A DNA stretch of 64,000 bases from CBDFLT01 sp965249225 (GTDB lineage Bacteria > Chloroflexota > Dehalococcoidia > Lucifugimonadales > G963668185). The notes under the pieces are model-generated. The model was not told the DNA's origin, did not search any database, and worked only from the letters and a program-made list of their open reading frames with translations. Each line of letters opens with the position of its first letter. Within the stretch, counting starts at the first letter, position 1. This document shows, piece by piece, positions 9,117 through 18,573 of this stretch. The position numbers and the translations under genes were made by a program. The stretch spans positions 124,001 through 188,000 of the forward strand of contig CBDFLT010000006.1 of assembly GCA_965249225.1 (NCBI GenBank), read 5' to 3'.

Positions 9117-10184
9117 GTGAGCGCAACATTGGAGGCCGATGTCCAGAGCCTGCGAATCTGTGTGCCCCTTCCTTACCGCCGTCAGGGAGGCATGTACACC
9201 TTCCTGGCCAACCTACTAGGCTACCTTGAGCGCAACGACATCTCATACACGCAAGACATCGACGATGAGTACGATGTCCTGTTCGTGAACTCCTGGGCGG
9301 TTCCTTATGGAGCAATCAAGGCGCAGAAGGCGGCCCGTCCGAGGCTGCGGGTCGTGCAACGGGTTGATGGCTCGGGCAGGGACTACGGCCGTTATGACGA
9401 CGCCGACAGCCGGCAGGCCCGAGTCAACATGCTTGCCGACATGACGGTTTTTCAGAGTCGCTACTCGCGACATAGCTCCACCGAGAAGTTCAGGGTCATT
9501 CGGCAGGATGGGCCTATCATCTACAACCCCGTCGACGTCCAACAGTTTCGTCCTGACGGACCCACGATGCAGATCGAAGGCGACATTAAGGTCTGCAACG
9601 CCTCGTTTAGCACGAACATAAAGAAGGGGACCTTCAAAATCGGTGACCTGGCGAGAGGTAATCCGGATGTCACGTTCGTGCTCTGCGGACGCTATCCCGA
9701 TCTGCCCGACCTGCCGAACATCGTGGCGCTGGGGCACCTCGACAGACCTGAGTTGGCATCAGCCATGCGCTCATGCGACATCTTTCTTCACCTGGCCGAG
9801 AATGATCCGTGCCCGAACGTAGTGACCGAGGCGCTGGCAAGCGGGCTGCCCATTCTGTATAGAGACAGCGGCGGCACTCCAGAGCTGGTGGGAAGCTGTG
9901 GGACCCCGGTAACAGAAGAGAACTTCCGCCAACAGCTGATGTCGGTCATATCCCGTCGTGACGAGCTTTCCGAGGCCGCCAGGAGAAGAGCGGTGGAAGA
10001 GTATTCCCCCGATCACATCTTCCCTCAGTATTTTGAGGCGATTGCTACAGCGACAAGGCGGCCGCTGCCGACGATGTGGGACCTGGGCAAAGCGGGACTT
10101 CGAGGGTATCCCGTGTGGCCTTCGCCCGGGTGGGTGCTGCGTCGCGTGGCGGGCAAGCTGCCCCGGCGTGGTCGAGGTGATTGA
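9117..10184 (+). CDS. GT-B glycosyltransferase (family 4-like)
   Basis: It starts with LRICVPLPYRRQGGMYTFLA, a typical GT4 N-terminal strand plus glycine loop. The donor-binding half carries AENDPCPNVVTEALASGLP, which gives the E-x7-E type acidic pair, followed by YRDSGGTPELVG. No signal or membrane segment is seen, so it acts at the cytoplasmic face of the membrane. The frame is open upstream to 8988 but overlaps the methyltransferase; GTG at 9117 gives a conventional N-terminus. Sugar specificity cannot be inferred. Confidence 0.8.
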   Translation: MSATLEADVQSLRICVPLPYRRQGGMYTFLANLLGYLERNDISYTQDIDDEYDVLFVNSWAVPYGAIKAQKAARPRLRVVQRVDGSGRDYGRYDDADSRQARVNMLADMTVFQSRYSRHSSTEKFRVIRQDGPIIYNPVDVQQFRPDGPTMQIEGDIKVCNASFSTNIKKGTFKIGDLARGNPDVTFVLCGRYPDLPDLPNIVALGHLDRPELASAMRSCDIFLHLAENDPCPNVVTEALASGLPILYRDSGGTPELVGSCGTPVTEENFRQQLMSVISRRDELSEAARRRAVEEYSPDHIFPQYFEAIATATRRPLPTMWDLGKAGLRGYPVWPSPGWVLRRVAGKLPRRGRGD

Positions 10185-10187
10185 TCC

Positions 10188-11270
10188 GTGTCGCTGAGGG
10201 TGGGATGGTTCCTTCCAACCGACAAACGCGACTTTAATCGCATGTCGGCCTCGGTCTGGATACGGTGCCTGCAATTGCTGCCCTACCTGGAGGAAAGGGG
10301 CGTCGATAGCAAAGTCAACGAGCCTGACGCCGATGCCGACGTGGCGGTGTTCGTACGCTGGCAGGACGGACAAGCCTACCGGCTGGCCCGTCGATTGAGA
10401 AAGAAGGGCCAGCGGGTCGTCTTTGACCTGTGCGTGAACTATTTCGACGAGACTGGACTGTTCGAGGGCGGATACGGCACGCCGCGGGAGCGAGTGAAGG
10501 AGTGTGCGCGCATGGCGCAGGTGGCTGACGTGATAACCTGTGCGTCCGCGTTCATCGCTGAGCGAGCTCAAAAGCATCATCCTTGGGCGGTTTACCTACC
10601 AGACTCCATCGATGGTCGGCATTTTCGTGTCATCAAGGACGCTCAGGATTTCGGTCGACCTGATCTACGCGCGGTCTTTTCGGGTACGTCTCAGAAGGCG
10701 GGAGAGTTGGAGCCCATCCTGCCTCTGCTTCGATCGCGGGGCATGTCGCTGACGGTGATCGCTAACGCCCCACCACCTCTTTCCATACCTTACCGGTTCG
10801 TTCCGTGGGCGTATGAGACCTTTCCCCAACACATCGTAGAAGGAGAGATCTGCGTGGCCCATCGCCCCGTCGACAACCCGTACAACAAGGGCCACAGCCT
10901 GTTCAAGGTCGGAGTGTTTATGTTCCAAGGTGTACCGGCGATCGCTTCTCCCGTGCCTTCCTACAAGGAAGTCGTGACTAACGGCACCGGAGGAAGCCTG
11001 TGCGAGTCCCTGGAGGAGTGGGGAGAGGTCCTCGACCTGGCGCTATCCGACCGCGAGCAGTTGGTCAGGTGGTCTAAGCAGGCGCGCGCCAACATGGAGG
11101 ACTATCGGACGGATCTCGTAGTCGATCGGTATGTTGAGCTTTTCAGGTCTCTGATGGAATTTGAACCACGAGACGAGGGCAGGGAAGCCGGACGCGACGG
11201 GCTGCTCAAATCCGGGCTCGACAGAGTTCGTGGCCTCTGGAGATCAGATAATCTGGCAAGGCGCAGATGA
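10188..11270 (+). CDS. GT-B-fold glycosyltransferase-like protein
   Basis: A 360-residue protein with GTG start 3 bp after the previous stop. LRVGWFLPTDKRDFNRMSAS at the N-terminus, VFDLCVNYFDETGLFEGGYG, and a C-terminal KGHSLFKVGVFMFQGVPAIA segment fit a GT1/GT4-like two-Rossmann protein. The usual E-x7-E pair is not obvious; KVGVFMFQGVPAI takes its place, as in several distant 'glycosyltransferase family 1' proteins. Tandem placement with the GT4 gene suggests they act on the same glycan. The activity is inferred from fold and context. Confidence 0.6.
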   Translation: MSLRVGWFLPTDKRDFNRMSASVWIRCLQLLPYLEERGVDSKVNEPDADADVAVFVRWQDGQAYRLARRLRKKGQRVVFDLCVNYFDETGLFEGGYGTPRERVKECARMAQVADVITCASAFIAERAQKHHPWAVYLPDSIDGRHFRVIKDAQDFGRPDLRAVFSGTSQKAGELEPILPLLRSRGMSLTVIANAPPPLSIPYRFVPWAYETFPQHIVEGEICVAHRPVDNPYNKGHSLFKVGVFMFQGVPAIASPVPSYKEVVTNGTGGSLCESLEEWGEVLDLALSDREQLVRWSKQARANMEDYRTDLVVDRYVELFRSLMEFEPRDEGREAGRDGLLKSGLDRVRGLWRSDNLARRR

Positions 11271-11341
11271 ACGCTCGAAAACGGCCTCACAGATGCAGTA
11301 GGGAACTCCCTCGTGGACCAGAGGCGGTTTGAAATAGACCG

Positions 11342-12406
11342 ATGAAGGCTCTTGTCCTGGCCGGCGGCAAAGGCACCCGTATGAGGCCGCTGACGTACAC
11401 GACCGCCAAGCAGCTTATTCCAGTTGCCAACCGGCCGATCATTCACTATGTCATGGACCACCTCATGCAGGGTGGCATCACCGACGTCGGCGTGATAATC
11501 GCTCCGGAAACGGGAGACCAGATCAAGGCCGCCCTCGACGCCAATCCGTGGGGTTTCGACCTGACTTATGTCGTTCAGGACAAGCCCCTGGGACTCGCTC
11601 ACGCCATCTTGACCGCCCACAGTTTCCTCAAGAGCGACCCGTTTGTGATGTACCTGGGAGACAATCTCGTCTCGCAGGGAGTCGGCGAGCTAATCGCCGA
11701 GTTTCATTCCTCCAAGGCCGATGCGGTGGTACTGCTCAAGGAGGTGCCGGACCCCAGCCAGTTCGGCGTCGCCGTATTGGATGGGAACGGTCATGTCCAG
11801 CGGCTGGTGGAAAAGCCGAAAGAGCACGTTTCCAACCTGGCGCTGGTAGGGGTCTACTGCTTCTCACCCGCGGTGTGTGAGGCCGCCAAGAGCATCAGCC
11901 CGTCGTGGAGAGGCGAACTGGAAATTACCGACGCGATTCAATACCTCCTGGAGAAGGACAACCGAGTGATCGGTCGCCGCCTGGAGACTTGGTGGCTGGA
12001 CTGCGGTAAGAAGGATGATCTCCTTGAGGCGAATCGGGTGGTCCTCGATGAGTCGGTCAGCCGCGACATACGTGGCCGGGTAGATCCGTCCAGCCGTGTG
12101 GAGGGTAGGGTCGTGGTGGAAGAAGGCGCAACCGTGGTGCAAAGTGAAATCCTGGGCCCCACGGTAATTGGAACGGATACCACGGTGAAGGGAAGCCACG
12201 TGGGGCCTTATTCGAGCATCGGCCCAGGTTGCGAGATCATCGACTCGGTGGTAGAGCGCTGTGTGGTGCTTCCTGCCGCCAGGATTCACGGAGTTGCGCG
12301 GATTGAAGATAGCGTCATCGGCCAGGGCGCATCAGTAGGCCGTTCCGGTGCAGGCCGCGGTATAGTCAGGATGATGATAGGGGACGACGCCGAGGTGCTT
12401 ATCTGA
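11342..12406 (+). CDS. rmlA: Glucose-1-phosphate thymidylyltransferase, long form
   Basis: Makes dTDP-glucose from dTTP and glucose-1-phosphate. The N-terminus is LVLAGGKGTRMRPLTYTTAK with the catalytic Arg/Lys signature. MYLGDNLVSQGV is the metal-binding strand and WLDCGKKDDLLEANR the conserved C-terminal motif of the transferase domain. Residues from about 240 on have the hexapeptide rhythm of a left-handed beta helix (SHVGPYSSIGPGCEIIDSVV), making this the roughly 355-residue long form rather than the roughly 290-residue type. It starts 71 bp after the previous gene and its stop overlaps rmlC as TGATG. Confidence 0.9.
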   Translation: MKALVLAGGKGTRMRPLTYTTAKQLIPVANRPIIHYVMDHLMQGGITDVGVIIAPETGDQIKAALDANPWGFDLTYVVQDKPLGLAHAILTAHSFLKSDPFVMYLGDNLVSQGVGELIAEFHSSKADAVVLLKEVPDPSQFGVAVLDGNGHVQRLVEKPKEHVSNLALVGVYCFSPAVCEAAKSISPSWRGELEITDAIQYLLEKDNRVIGRRLETWWLDCGKKDDLLEANRVVLDESVSRDIRGRVDPSSRVEGRVVVEEGATVVQSEILGPTVIGTDTTVKGSHVGPYSSIGPGCEIIDSVVERCVVLPAARIHGVARIEDSVIGQGASVGRSGAGRGIVRMMIGDDAEVLI

Positions 12407-12975
12407 TGCCCTTTGAGTTTGAGAGGTTGGAGATCCCTGAGGTCATCTTGATCAAGCCAAAGGTCCTCTCCGACGACCGGGGCTTCTTTATGGAGACCTA
12501 CAAACGGTCCGACTTTTCGGCGGCCGGCATTGAGGATGATTTCGTGCAGGACAGCTACTCGCGTTCGACACGGGGCGTTCTCAGGGGCCTTCACTACCAG
12601 AAATGGCCTAGGGCGCAGGGGAAGCTGACGAGGGTGGTTGCGGGGGAGATATTTGATGTCGCGGTGGACATCCGTAAAGGCTCGCCGACGTTCGGCAAGT
12701 GGGTTGCGGTCACCCTATCTGCGGAAAACAAGCACATGGTTTACGTCCCCCCATGGTGCGCACACGGGTTCTGCGTGCTTAGCGGTGAGGCCGAAGTCGC
12801 CTACAAGGTAACCGAAGAATACGCACCTAAGTTTGAGGCGGGGATCATATGGGATGACCCTGAGTTGGCAATCCAGTGGCCTATAACCGTCCCAACCTTG
12901 TCCGCCAGGGACCGTGCTTGGCCAGGTGTCATGCAGGCCGACAACGACTTCGAGTTAGAGCCGAGCAACGGATGA
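12406..12975 (+). CDS. rmlC: dTDP-4-dehydrorhamnose 3,5-epimerase
   Basis: A 189-residue cupin enzyme, full length for the family. Seen motifs: DDRGFFMETYKRSDF, SRSTRGVLRGLHYQ (containing the catalytic His), AVDIRKGSPTFGKWVAV, and VPPWCAHGFCVLSGEAEVAYK. It epimerises C3 and C5 of the 4-keto-6-deoxyglucose nucleotide made from the rmlA product. It is translationally coupled to rmlA through a one-base overlap. The dehydratase rmlB needed between the two steps is not in this window. Confidence 0.92.
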   Translation: MPFEFERLEIPEVILIKPKVLSDDRGFFMETYKRSDFSAAGIEDDFVQDSYSRSTRGVLRGLHYQKWPRAQGKLTRVVAGEIFDVAVDIRKGSPTFGKWVAVTLSAENKHMVYVPPWCAHGFCVLSGEAEVAYKVTEEYAPKFEAGIIWDDPELAIQWPITVPTLSARDRAWPGVMQADNDFELEPSNG

Positions 12976-13018
12976 CGCCTGATACCAAGGAATCTGTCTC
13001 GCGGCGCCGGGTTCACGC

Positions 13019-13891
13019 TTGAAGGTCGTAGTCATAGGGAGTAGAGGCCAACTGGGGACCGAGTCGGTCCAGGCGTTCGAGGAGGGAGGCCATGAAGTCG
13101 TCCCTCTGTCCCACGCCGAGGTTGACGTCACCGACCAGGCGAGCGTACGAGAGGCCATGGCCGGTACCGGCGCCGATGCGGTAGTCAACTGTGCGGCTTA
13201 CGTCCACGTCGATCGGGCGGAAGAAGAGCCCCAGACCGCCTTCGCGGTGAATGCGTTCGGCGCTCGTCAAGTGGCGAGGATGTGCGCCGATCTCGGCGCC
13301 GTGTGTATCCATATCAGCACGGACTTCGTGTTCAGAGGCGACAAGCCCGAGCCCTACGTCGAGGCGGACAGTCCACGCCCGATCAACATTTACGGTGCCT
13401 CGAAGCTGGCCGGCGAGCACCTCGTCCAGCAGACATGCCCCGAGTCCCTGATTGTTCGGGTGGCAGGCCTTTTTGGCAAGGCCGGTGCCAGCGGAAGGAA
13501 CGGCAATTTCGTAGAGGCCGTCTTGCGCAAGGCGCGAGCTGGAGAGGACCTGCAGGTAGTGGACGACATTCGTATATCTCCCACATACGCCAGAGACGCC
13601 GCGTGGGTTATCAGATGGCTTGCCGAACAGGAGTCCCGGGGGATCATCCACGTGTCAAACATAGGCTCCGTCCCGTGCACGTGGTATGCGCTGGCGAAGA
13701 AGACCGTAGACCTTTGTGGCGTCGATGCCTCCATTGAGGAGATGGCGTCTGAGAATTACCCACACAAGGCGAAGCGGCCGCCCAACTCGGCGCTAAACAA
13801 CGCGTTGGCAGTCCAAGTCACCGGGAGTCCGATACCCAACTGGGAAGATGCTCTGGAACGCTATCTGCGGGAGAGAGGCCACATTGACTAG
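13019..13891 (+). CDS. rmlD: dTDP-4-dehydrorhamnose reductase
   Basis: Final step of dTDP-L-rhamnose synthesis: NAD(P)H reduction of the 4-keto sugar. A 290-residue extended SDR with VVIGSRGQLGTESVQAF at the N-terminus, STDFVFRG, and the catalytic YGASKLAGE near residue 125. ARDAAWVIRWL and a sugar-binding C-terminus follow. The start is TTG at 13019. The three rml genes run together; about 160 bp of non-coding DNA follows before the next gene, a possible sub-operon boundary. Confidence 0.9.
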   Translation: MKVVVIGSRGQLGTESVQAFEEGGHEVVPLSHAEVDVTDQASVREAMAGTGADAVVNCAAYVHVDRAEEEPQTAFAVNAFGARQVARMCADLGAVCIHISTDFVFRGDKPEPYVEADSPRPINIYGASKLAGEHLVQQTCPESLIVRVAGLFGKAGASGRNGNFVEAVLRKARAGEDLQVVDDIRISPTYARDAAWVIRWLAEQESRGIIHVSNIGSVPCTWYALAKKTVDLCGVDASIEEMASENYPHKAKRPPNSALNNALAVQVTGSPIPNWEDALERYLRERGHID

Positions 13892-14053
13892 GAGCGCAGG
13901 TATCTGCGCCAGCGCCAGGATACCGGGTACGAGTGTATTTAGCGTTTGGGTTAGCTTCCGTTTAGCCGGTCCTATTCAGGAAAACACCTTGGCCAAGGGT
14001 CTGGGAAGACCGGACGACGAATAGGTGGCTCTCTTACCAGCGGTATATATGTA

Positions 14054-15181
14054 ATGCCACGATTGAAGGACACAGACCTCAAACTCTTCTTTAGCAGCGG
14101 CCTATCGCTGAAGGCTTGGTCAGACGTGGGGATACTCGATAGGGAGGTCGCGCTTTACCGGGCGTTACGCCCCCATCTGCGCCGCGTCACATTCGTTACG
14201 TACGGCGACTCGCGGGACCTGAGTTACGGCGACCATCTGGACAGTATCAGGGTGGTCTGCAATAGCTGGCGATTGCCCGGCAGGCTGTACCGCAACCTCA
14301 TGCCACGCGTCTATCCTCTACTATGGCGCGGGCCGATCATCGCCAAAAGCAACCAGGTGCCTGGGTCTGAGGTTGCGCTCAAGGCGGCGCACCTGGCGGG
14401 CAAGCGGTTCCTCGCCCGCTGTGGGTACCTCTACTCTGAGTTCATAGCCCGTCAAAATGGCGAAAATTCCGTCAAAGCGCGATATGCACAAGATCTCGAG
14501 CGCCGAGTCTTCAGAGCGGCCGATCATGTTCAGGTGACAACGTCGGCGATGCAGGAGTCGGTGGTGGAGAGATATGGCGTAGCCAAAGAGAAAATATCGG
14601 TGATCCCGAATTACGTCGATACCGAGCTGTTTCAGCCCGAGGTGGGTGTCTCTCGCAATCCCAGGCGGATCTGTTTTGTTGGTAGGTTCCATCCTCAGAA
14701 GAACCCTCTTGCCCTGCTCGATGCTATCGAGGGGTTGGACGTGGAGTTGGAGATGGTCGGTGATGGCCCTCTGGCCGACGAAGTGCGGCAGAAGGTCAGC
14801 GACCGCGGCCTGCCCGTCCGGTTCCTGGGCAACGTGCCACATCGCGCGCTGCCCTCGATACTCAACGGTGCCGGGCTCTTTGTGCTCCCATCGCATTACG
14901 AAGGTCATCCCAAGGCCGTGCTTGAAGCTATGGCTTGTGGGTTGCCAACAATAGGGACGGACGTCCCCGGTATCCGCGAAATCATCCGTCATGGCGAAAC
15001 CGGCTACCTGTGTGGGACATCTGCGCAGGAGCTTAGGGACGCTATAAAGCATGTCACCACCGATTCCGATCTGCGGGCACGAATGGGGCTCAAGGCCCGT
15101 GAGTATGTTGTTGAGCGCTTCGCCTTAGACCGAATTGTCGATATGGAACTGGGGTTGCTGGAGAAGATGGCGGCCTATTGA
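14054..15181 (+). CDS. GT4 glycosyltransferase
   Basis: GT-B transferase of 375 residues. The linker and donor half begin with ISVIPNYVDTELFQP and ICFVGRFHPQKNPLALLDAI. The nucleotide-sugar site is LPSHYEGHPKAVLEAMACGL with the E-x7-E pair intact, followed by GTDVPGIREIIRHGETGYL. The N-terminal acceptor half is less conserved. It follows the rml genes after a 160-bp gap and overlaps the next GT2 gene if that starts at TTG 15178. Rhamnosyl transfer is possible from the context but not shown by the sequence. Confidence 0.85.
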   Translation: MPRLKDTDLKLFFSSGLSLKAWSDVGILDREVALYRALRPHLRRVTFVTYGDSRDLSYGDHLDSIRVVCNSWRLPGRLYRNLMPRVYPLLWRGPIIAKSNQVPGSEVALKAAHLAGKRFLARCGYLYSEFIARQNGENSVKARYAQDLERRVFRAADHVQVTTSAMQESVVERYGVAKEKISVIPNYVDTELFQPEVGVSRNPRRICFVGRFHPQKNPLALLDAIEGLDVELEMVGDGPLADEVRQKVSDRGLPVRFLGNVPHRALPSILNGAGLFVLPSHYEGHPKAVLEAMACGLPTIGTDVPGIREIIRHGETGYLCGTSAQELRDAIKHVTTDSDLRARMGLKAREYVVERFALDRIVDMELGLLEKMAAY

Positions 15182-15183
15182 AG

Positions 15184-16218
15184 ATGGAGCCGAAAGTCAG
15201 CGTTACAATGGCCGTGTACAACGGAGCTAGCTATCTGCGCGAGGCCATCGACAGTATGCTGGCGCAGTCGTTCGCCGATTTCGAGTTCATTATCGTCGAC
15301 GACGGGTCCACCGACTCCACAGCCGAGATCCTGTCCGGCTACGATGACAACCGTATCGTGGCGTTAAGGAACGCGGAGAACCTCGGTCTGACGCGGTCGC
15401 TGAACATATGCCTGAGAGGCGCTCGCGGTGAGTATGTCGCCAGGATGGACGCCGACGACATCGCCCACCCTCGACGGCTGGAACGACAGGTTGAGTATCT
15501 GGATAGGCACCCGGAAGTTGGGCTGCTGGGCACATGGATCGAGCGGATTGACGATCAGGGCAACTCTATCGGGGTTCGGCGTCTGCCAACCGGCGGGACA
15601 TTCCTCCGCTGGGGGCTGCTATTCGGAACTCCCATCGCACACCCGTCAGTGATGTTCCGTCGCGAGCTGGCGCGGAAAACAGGGTACTACGATGAGAAGC
15701 TGCGCTACGCCCAAGACCATGAGCTCTGGGTACGTTTATCTTTCGAGACGGTGCCCGCACAGTTACCCGAGCCCTTGCTTAGACTACGCCGTCATAGTCG
15801 GAGTATTTCCGCTCAGCGGAACGACGAGCAGTGGCGGGTTTACGAAGAAGTCTCGCAGAGTGCTGTTGAGCGTCTCCTGGGAACCTCTATTACGATTGAG
15901 AACATCAGGCAACTGCGCACCGCATTACAGGGGCATGTCAATTTATCAGCCGATGAATTGCGTGATTCAACTTCGTTGCTGATCGATCTTTATAGGGGGT
16001 TCGTGAGATTCTGGGGGGTTGGACTCGTCGATCGTCTTCCGGTCAGGCTCGATCTGGCGCGAAGGCTGGTTGCCCTTGCCCGTCGTAGCGCCGGGTATGA
16101 CAGAGCGACCACCACTTGGATTCTGGCCAGGGCAGTGCTGGCCGACCCAAGGATAGTTGCCACCAGGCCCTTCTGGAGCTATCTAGCCAGCGCCGCTCGT
16201 GCCGGCATACCGCTGTAA
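15184..16218 (+). CDS. GT2 (GT-A fold) glycosyltransferase
   Basis: The only clear GT-A fold enzyme of the locus. VSVTMAVYNGASYLREAIDS opens the domain, EFIIVDDGSTDSTAEIL contains the first nucleotide-binding Asp pair, and ARMDADDIAHPRRLERQVEY holds the D-x-D metal site. HPSVMFRR and a QDHELWVRLS motif (catalytic Asp region) follow. The last 100 residues are not typical GT2 and may be membrane-associated or interact with an acceptor. ATG 15184 is used; TTG 15178 is two codons upstream. Confidence 0.88.
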   Translation: MEPKVSVTMAVYNGASYLREAIDSMLAQSFADFEFIIVDDGSTDSTAEILSGYDDNRIVALRNAENLGLTRSLNICLRGARGEYVARMDADDIAHPRRLERQVEYLDRHPEVGLLGTWIERIDDQGNSIGVRRLPTGGTFLRWGLLFGTPIAHPSVMFRRELARKTGYYDEKLRYAQDHELWVRLSFETVPAQLPEPLLRLRRHSRSISAQRNDEQWRVYEEVSQSAVERLLGTSITIENIRQLRTALQGHVNLSADELRDSTSLLIDLYRGFVRFWGVGLVDRLPVRLDLARRLVALARRSAGYDRATTTWILARAVLADPRIVATRPFWSYLASAARAGIPL

Positions 16219-17593
16219 ATTGAATATCCTGCTCGTCACCAACCTAGCGCCCAAATGGGCGGGCAACCAGAGCCTCACTCGGACCGTTAACGGGCTTGCC
16301 GAGGCGGGACACAAGGTCCATGTGCTAAGTATTCGTCCTCCGGTCGGAACACCCCCGTCGTACGACCTTCACCCCAATGTCGAAATCCATTATCGTCGCC
16401 TGATACCCGGGTGGCTGAAGGTGCTCTGGGTGCCTGCGCGCTCGGCGTTGTACTGGCTGGAAGCTGTTTTCTCCAGGAGGACGGTACGCGCCTCACGCTA
16501 CGACACCACCTCCGAGAGTCCATCGGCTCCTGTTTGGGGGAATAGTTACTCTCCCGCCGCGCCGGAAACCAGGACGTTGAGGCTTATCACCGAAGTAGCG
16601 TGGCTGCTGTTCCAGGTAGTAGGAACGCTCCACGGGATGCTGATGACCAGACGTTACCGGATAGACCTGTTTTACGGATACGAGTTCTCCGGCGCTCCCG
16701 TTGCCTCGTTGCTGGGCAAGCTGTTTCGACGACCCGTCGTCAACCGATTTCAGGGCACCTACCTTCACCCTGTCCTTGGGCGTCCTAGGTGGTGGCTGAG
16801 TCTCCTCAACCTGGAGAACGTGGTGGCGATGAAGGCGCCCGCGGGCCTGGTGGTGATGGGAGACGATGGCACCCACGGAGAGGAGATATTGAGGCGGATA
16901 GGCGTTCCCGATTCCAGGGTACTGTCGCTCACAAACGGCGTGGAATTCGGGTTCTACAACCCTCGTCTGAAGCCCCGAGACCTCAAAATCGAGGCTGGAC
17001 TGGCCCCCGACGACTTCGTGTTGGTGACGGTCTCAAAGCTGGCCCTCTGGAAGAGGGTAGACCGGGCGATAAATGCCCTTCCTGATCTGGTGGAGCGCGT
17101 GCCAAACGTCAGGCTGGTGGTGGTTGGGGACGGTCGCTTAAGGGCCGCGCTCGAACAACTGGCCATCAAATTGGGCGTGCGTGAGAGGGTGTGGTTCATC
17201 GGGGCCGTTCAACACCCCGAGGTAAAACGGTTTATGCACATGGCCGACGTGTTCATTAGCCTGTTCGACCTTTCAAACAGAGGAAACTCCCTCCTGGAGG
17301 CTATGGTCTGCGGTCAGTGCATCGTCACCCTCGATGACGGCTCGGTGAATGACCTGATCGTCGATGGAGAAACGGGCGTTCTAATCAGCCCCGGCAAGGT
17401 CGAGGAAGAGCTGCCTGAAACCCTGATTTCGCTGCATGGAGACGCTCGGTTGCGGCACCGGCTAGGCAAGGCTGCGCAAAAGAAGGCCTGCGAGAGGCTT
17501 ATGCCGGTCGAAGAGCGTATGCGGATAGAGGTCGAGGCGCTAAGCCGGCTGGTGTCGGGAACAGCCGGAGTGGAGGAAGAGCGGGCACGATGA
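16199..17593 (+). CDS. GT4-like glycosyltransferase, atypical donor motif
   Basis: A 464-residue GT-B protein. LNILLVTNLAPKWAGNQSLT starts the acceptor domain; VLVTVSKLALWKRVDRAINA starts the donor domain. The segment that usually shows E-x7-E reads LFDLSNRGNSLLEAMVCGQC, so the first Glu is replaced by a small/polar residue while the second is kept. It could still be active, since several GT4 members vary here. The GTG start overlaps the previous gene by 20 bp (TTG 16220 is an alternative), and the 3' end overlaps the next ATG. Confidence 0.75.
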   Translation: MPAYRCKLNILLVTNLAPKWAGNQSLTRTVNGLAEAGHKVHVLSIRPPVGTPPSYDLHPNVEIHYRRLIPGWLKVLWVPARSALYWLEAVFSRRTVRASRYDTTSESPSAPVWGNSYSPAAPETRTLRLITEVAWLLFQVVGTLHGMLMTRRYRIDLFYGYEFSGAPVASLLGKLFRRPVVNRFQGTYLHPVLGRPRWWLSLLNLENVVAMKAPAGLVVMGDDGTHGEEILRRIGVPDSRVLSLTNGVEFGFYNPRLKPRDLKIEAGLAPDDFVLVTVSKLALWKRVDRAINALPDLVERVPNVRLVVVGDGRLRAALEQLAIKLGVRERVWFIGAVQHPEVKRFMHMADVFISLFDLSNRGNSLLEAMVCGQCIVTLDDGSVNDLIVDGETGVLISPGKVEEELPETLISLHGDARLRHRLGKAAQKKACERLMPVEERMRIEVEALSRLVSGTAGVEEERAR

Positions 17594-18573
17594 CACGTAC
17601 CGCTGTGATAGGCATGGGGCGCTGGGGTAAACGGCTCATCGAGAAGTTCGCCGTGCATTCCGACTTGGTCCTCTGCTGCAACCAAAGCAGCTCCGATGCC
17701 CACCAATGGGTTCAACAACACTATCCGAGCGTACGAGCGAGCTACGACGCCGAGGACGCGTTCCGAGACGACACAATCGAGGCCGTAGCGATCGCCACAC
17801 CCATCGGGACCCATGCAGACCTCGCCCTGCGGGCCATTGAATCCGGTAAGCACGTATTCGTTGAAAAACCCCTAGCTACGTCGGTACCGGAAGCCGAGGA
17901 AATTCTTAAGGCGGCGCGGCAGGCCGAACGGACGCTGTTTGTGGGCCATGTATTTCTCTTCCATCCGATTCTTGAGCGGCTCGTCGAGCTAACACGCAAT
18001 GATCCCGTGCGTTACGCACGCATGGACTGGTCGAAGTTCGGTACCTTCGACGAGGACCTCCTTTGGAACCTGATGTCGCATCAGGTGTCCATCACGTTAA
18101 AGCTATTTGGCCGATCCCCCGACGGCAGCGCCATCTTGGCGCAGTATGGAGCCCATACTTCTATGGACTTCGTCAGCGCCAAACTGGGTTTCCCGGATGG
18201 AGACTCGTGCCTTGTAGAGGCGGACCGTTGTTCGCCCTCCAGACGGAGGAGCACAACGGTGAGTACTCACTCTGGCAAGCTATTCGTCTGGGAGGAAGAT
18301 GACCTGTTGCTTCTGAAAGATGGCTCGAATTTGGAGATGGTGAGTCGAAGTTCCGAAGAGCCTCTCGTGCGCGAGGTGCAGGCGTTCATAGGTTGCGTGG
18401 AGGAGGGCGCGCCCAACCCGTCGGACGGTGATTTCGGACTGGCGGTGGTGGAGGTGGTAGCCCGGCTTGACAGGCTGGCCAGGCCGGGCATGGAAACTCC
18501 TGGTGCGCATGATCTGTCCACCCAGCGAACTGAAATCCCCTCCGGTGGTTCCCAGCTGGGAGCGGGCACATGA
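17590..18573 (+). CDS. Gfo/Idh/MocA family oxidoreductase
   Basis: NAD(P)-dependent sugar dehydrogenase family. The N-terminal Rossmann motif is TAVIGMGRWGKRLIEKF; AVAIATPIGTHADLALRAI and HVFVEKPLATSVPEAEE (the EKP lysine) are diagnostic. The C-terminal half forms the alpha/beta substrate domain with a DEDLLWNLMSHQVSITLKLF helix where the catalytic His is expected. At 327 residues it is full length. In glycan loci such enzymes oxidise or reduce nucleotide sugars at C3 or act on inositols; the actual substrate is unknown. ATGA overlaps join it to both neighbours. Confidence 0.82.
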   Translation: MTRTAVIGMGRWGKRLIEKFAVHSDLVLCCNQSSSDAHQWVQQHYPSVRASYDAEDAFRDDTIEAVAIATPIGTHADLALRAIESGKHVFVEKPLATSVPEAEEILKAARQAERTLFVGHVFLFHPILERLVELTRNDPVRYARMDWSKFGTFDEDLLWNLMSHQVSITLKLFGRSPDGSAILAQYGAHTSMDFVSAKLGFPDGDSCLVEADRCSPSRRRSTTVSTHSGKLFVWEEDDLLLLKDGSNLEMVSRSSEEPLVREVQAFIGCVEEGAPNPSDGDFGLAVVEVVARLDRLARPGMETPGAHDLSTQRTEIPSGGSQLGAGT

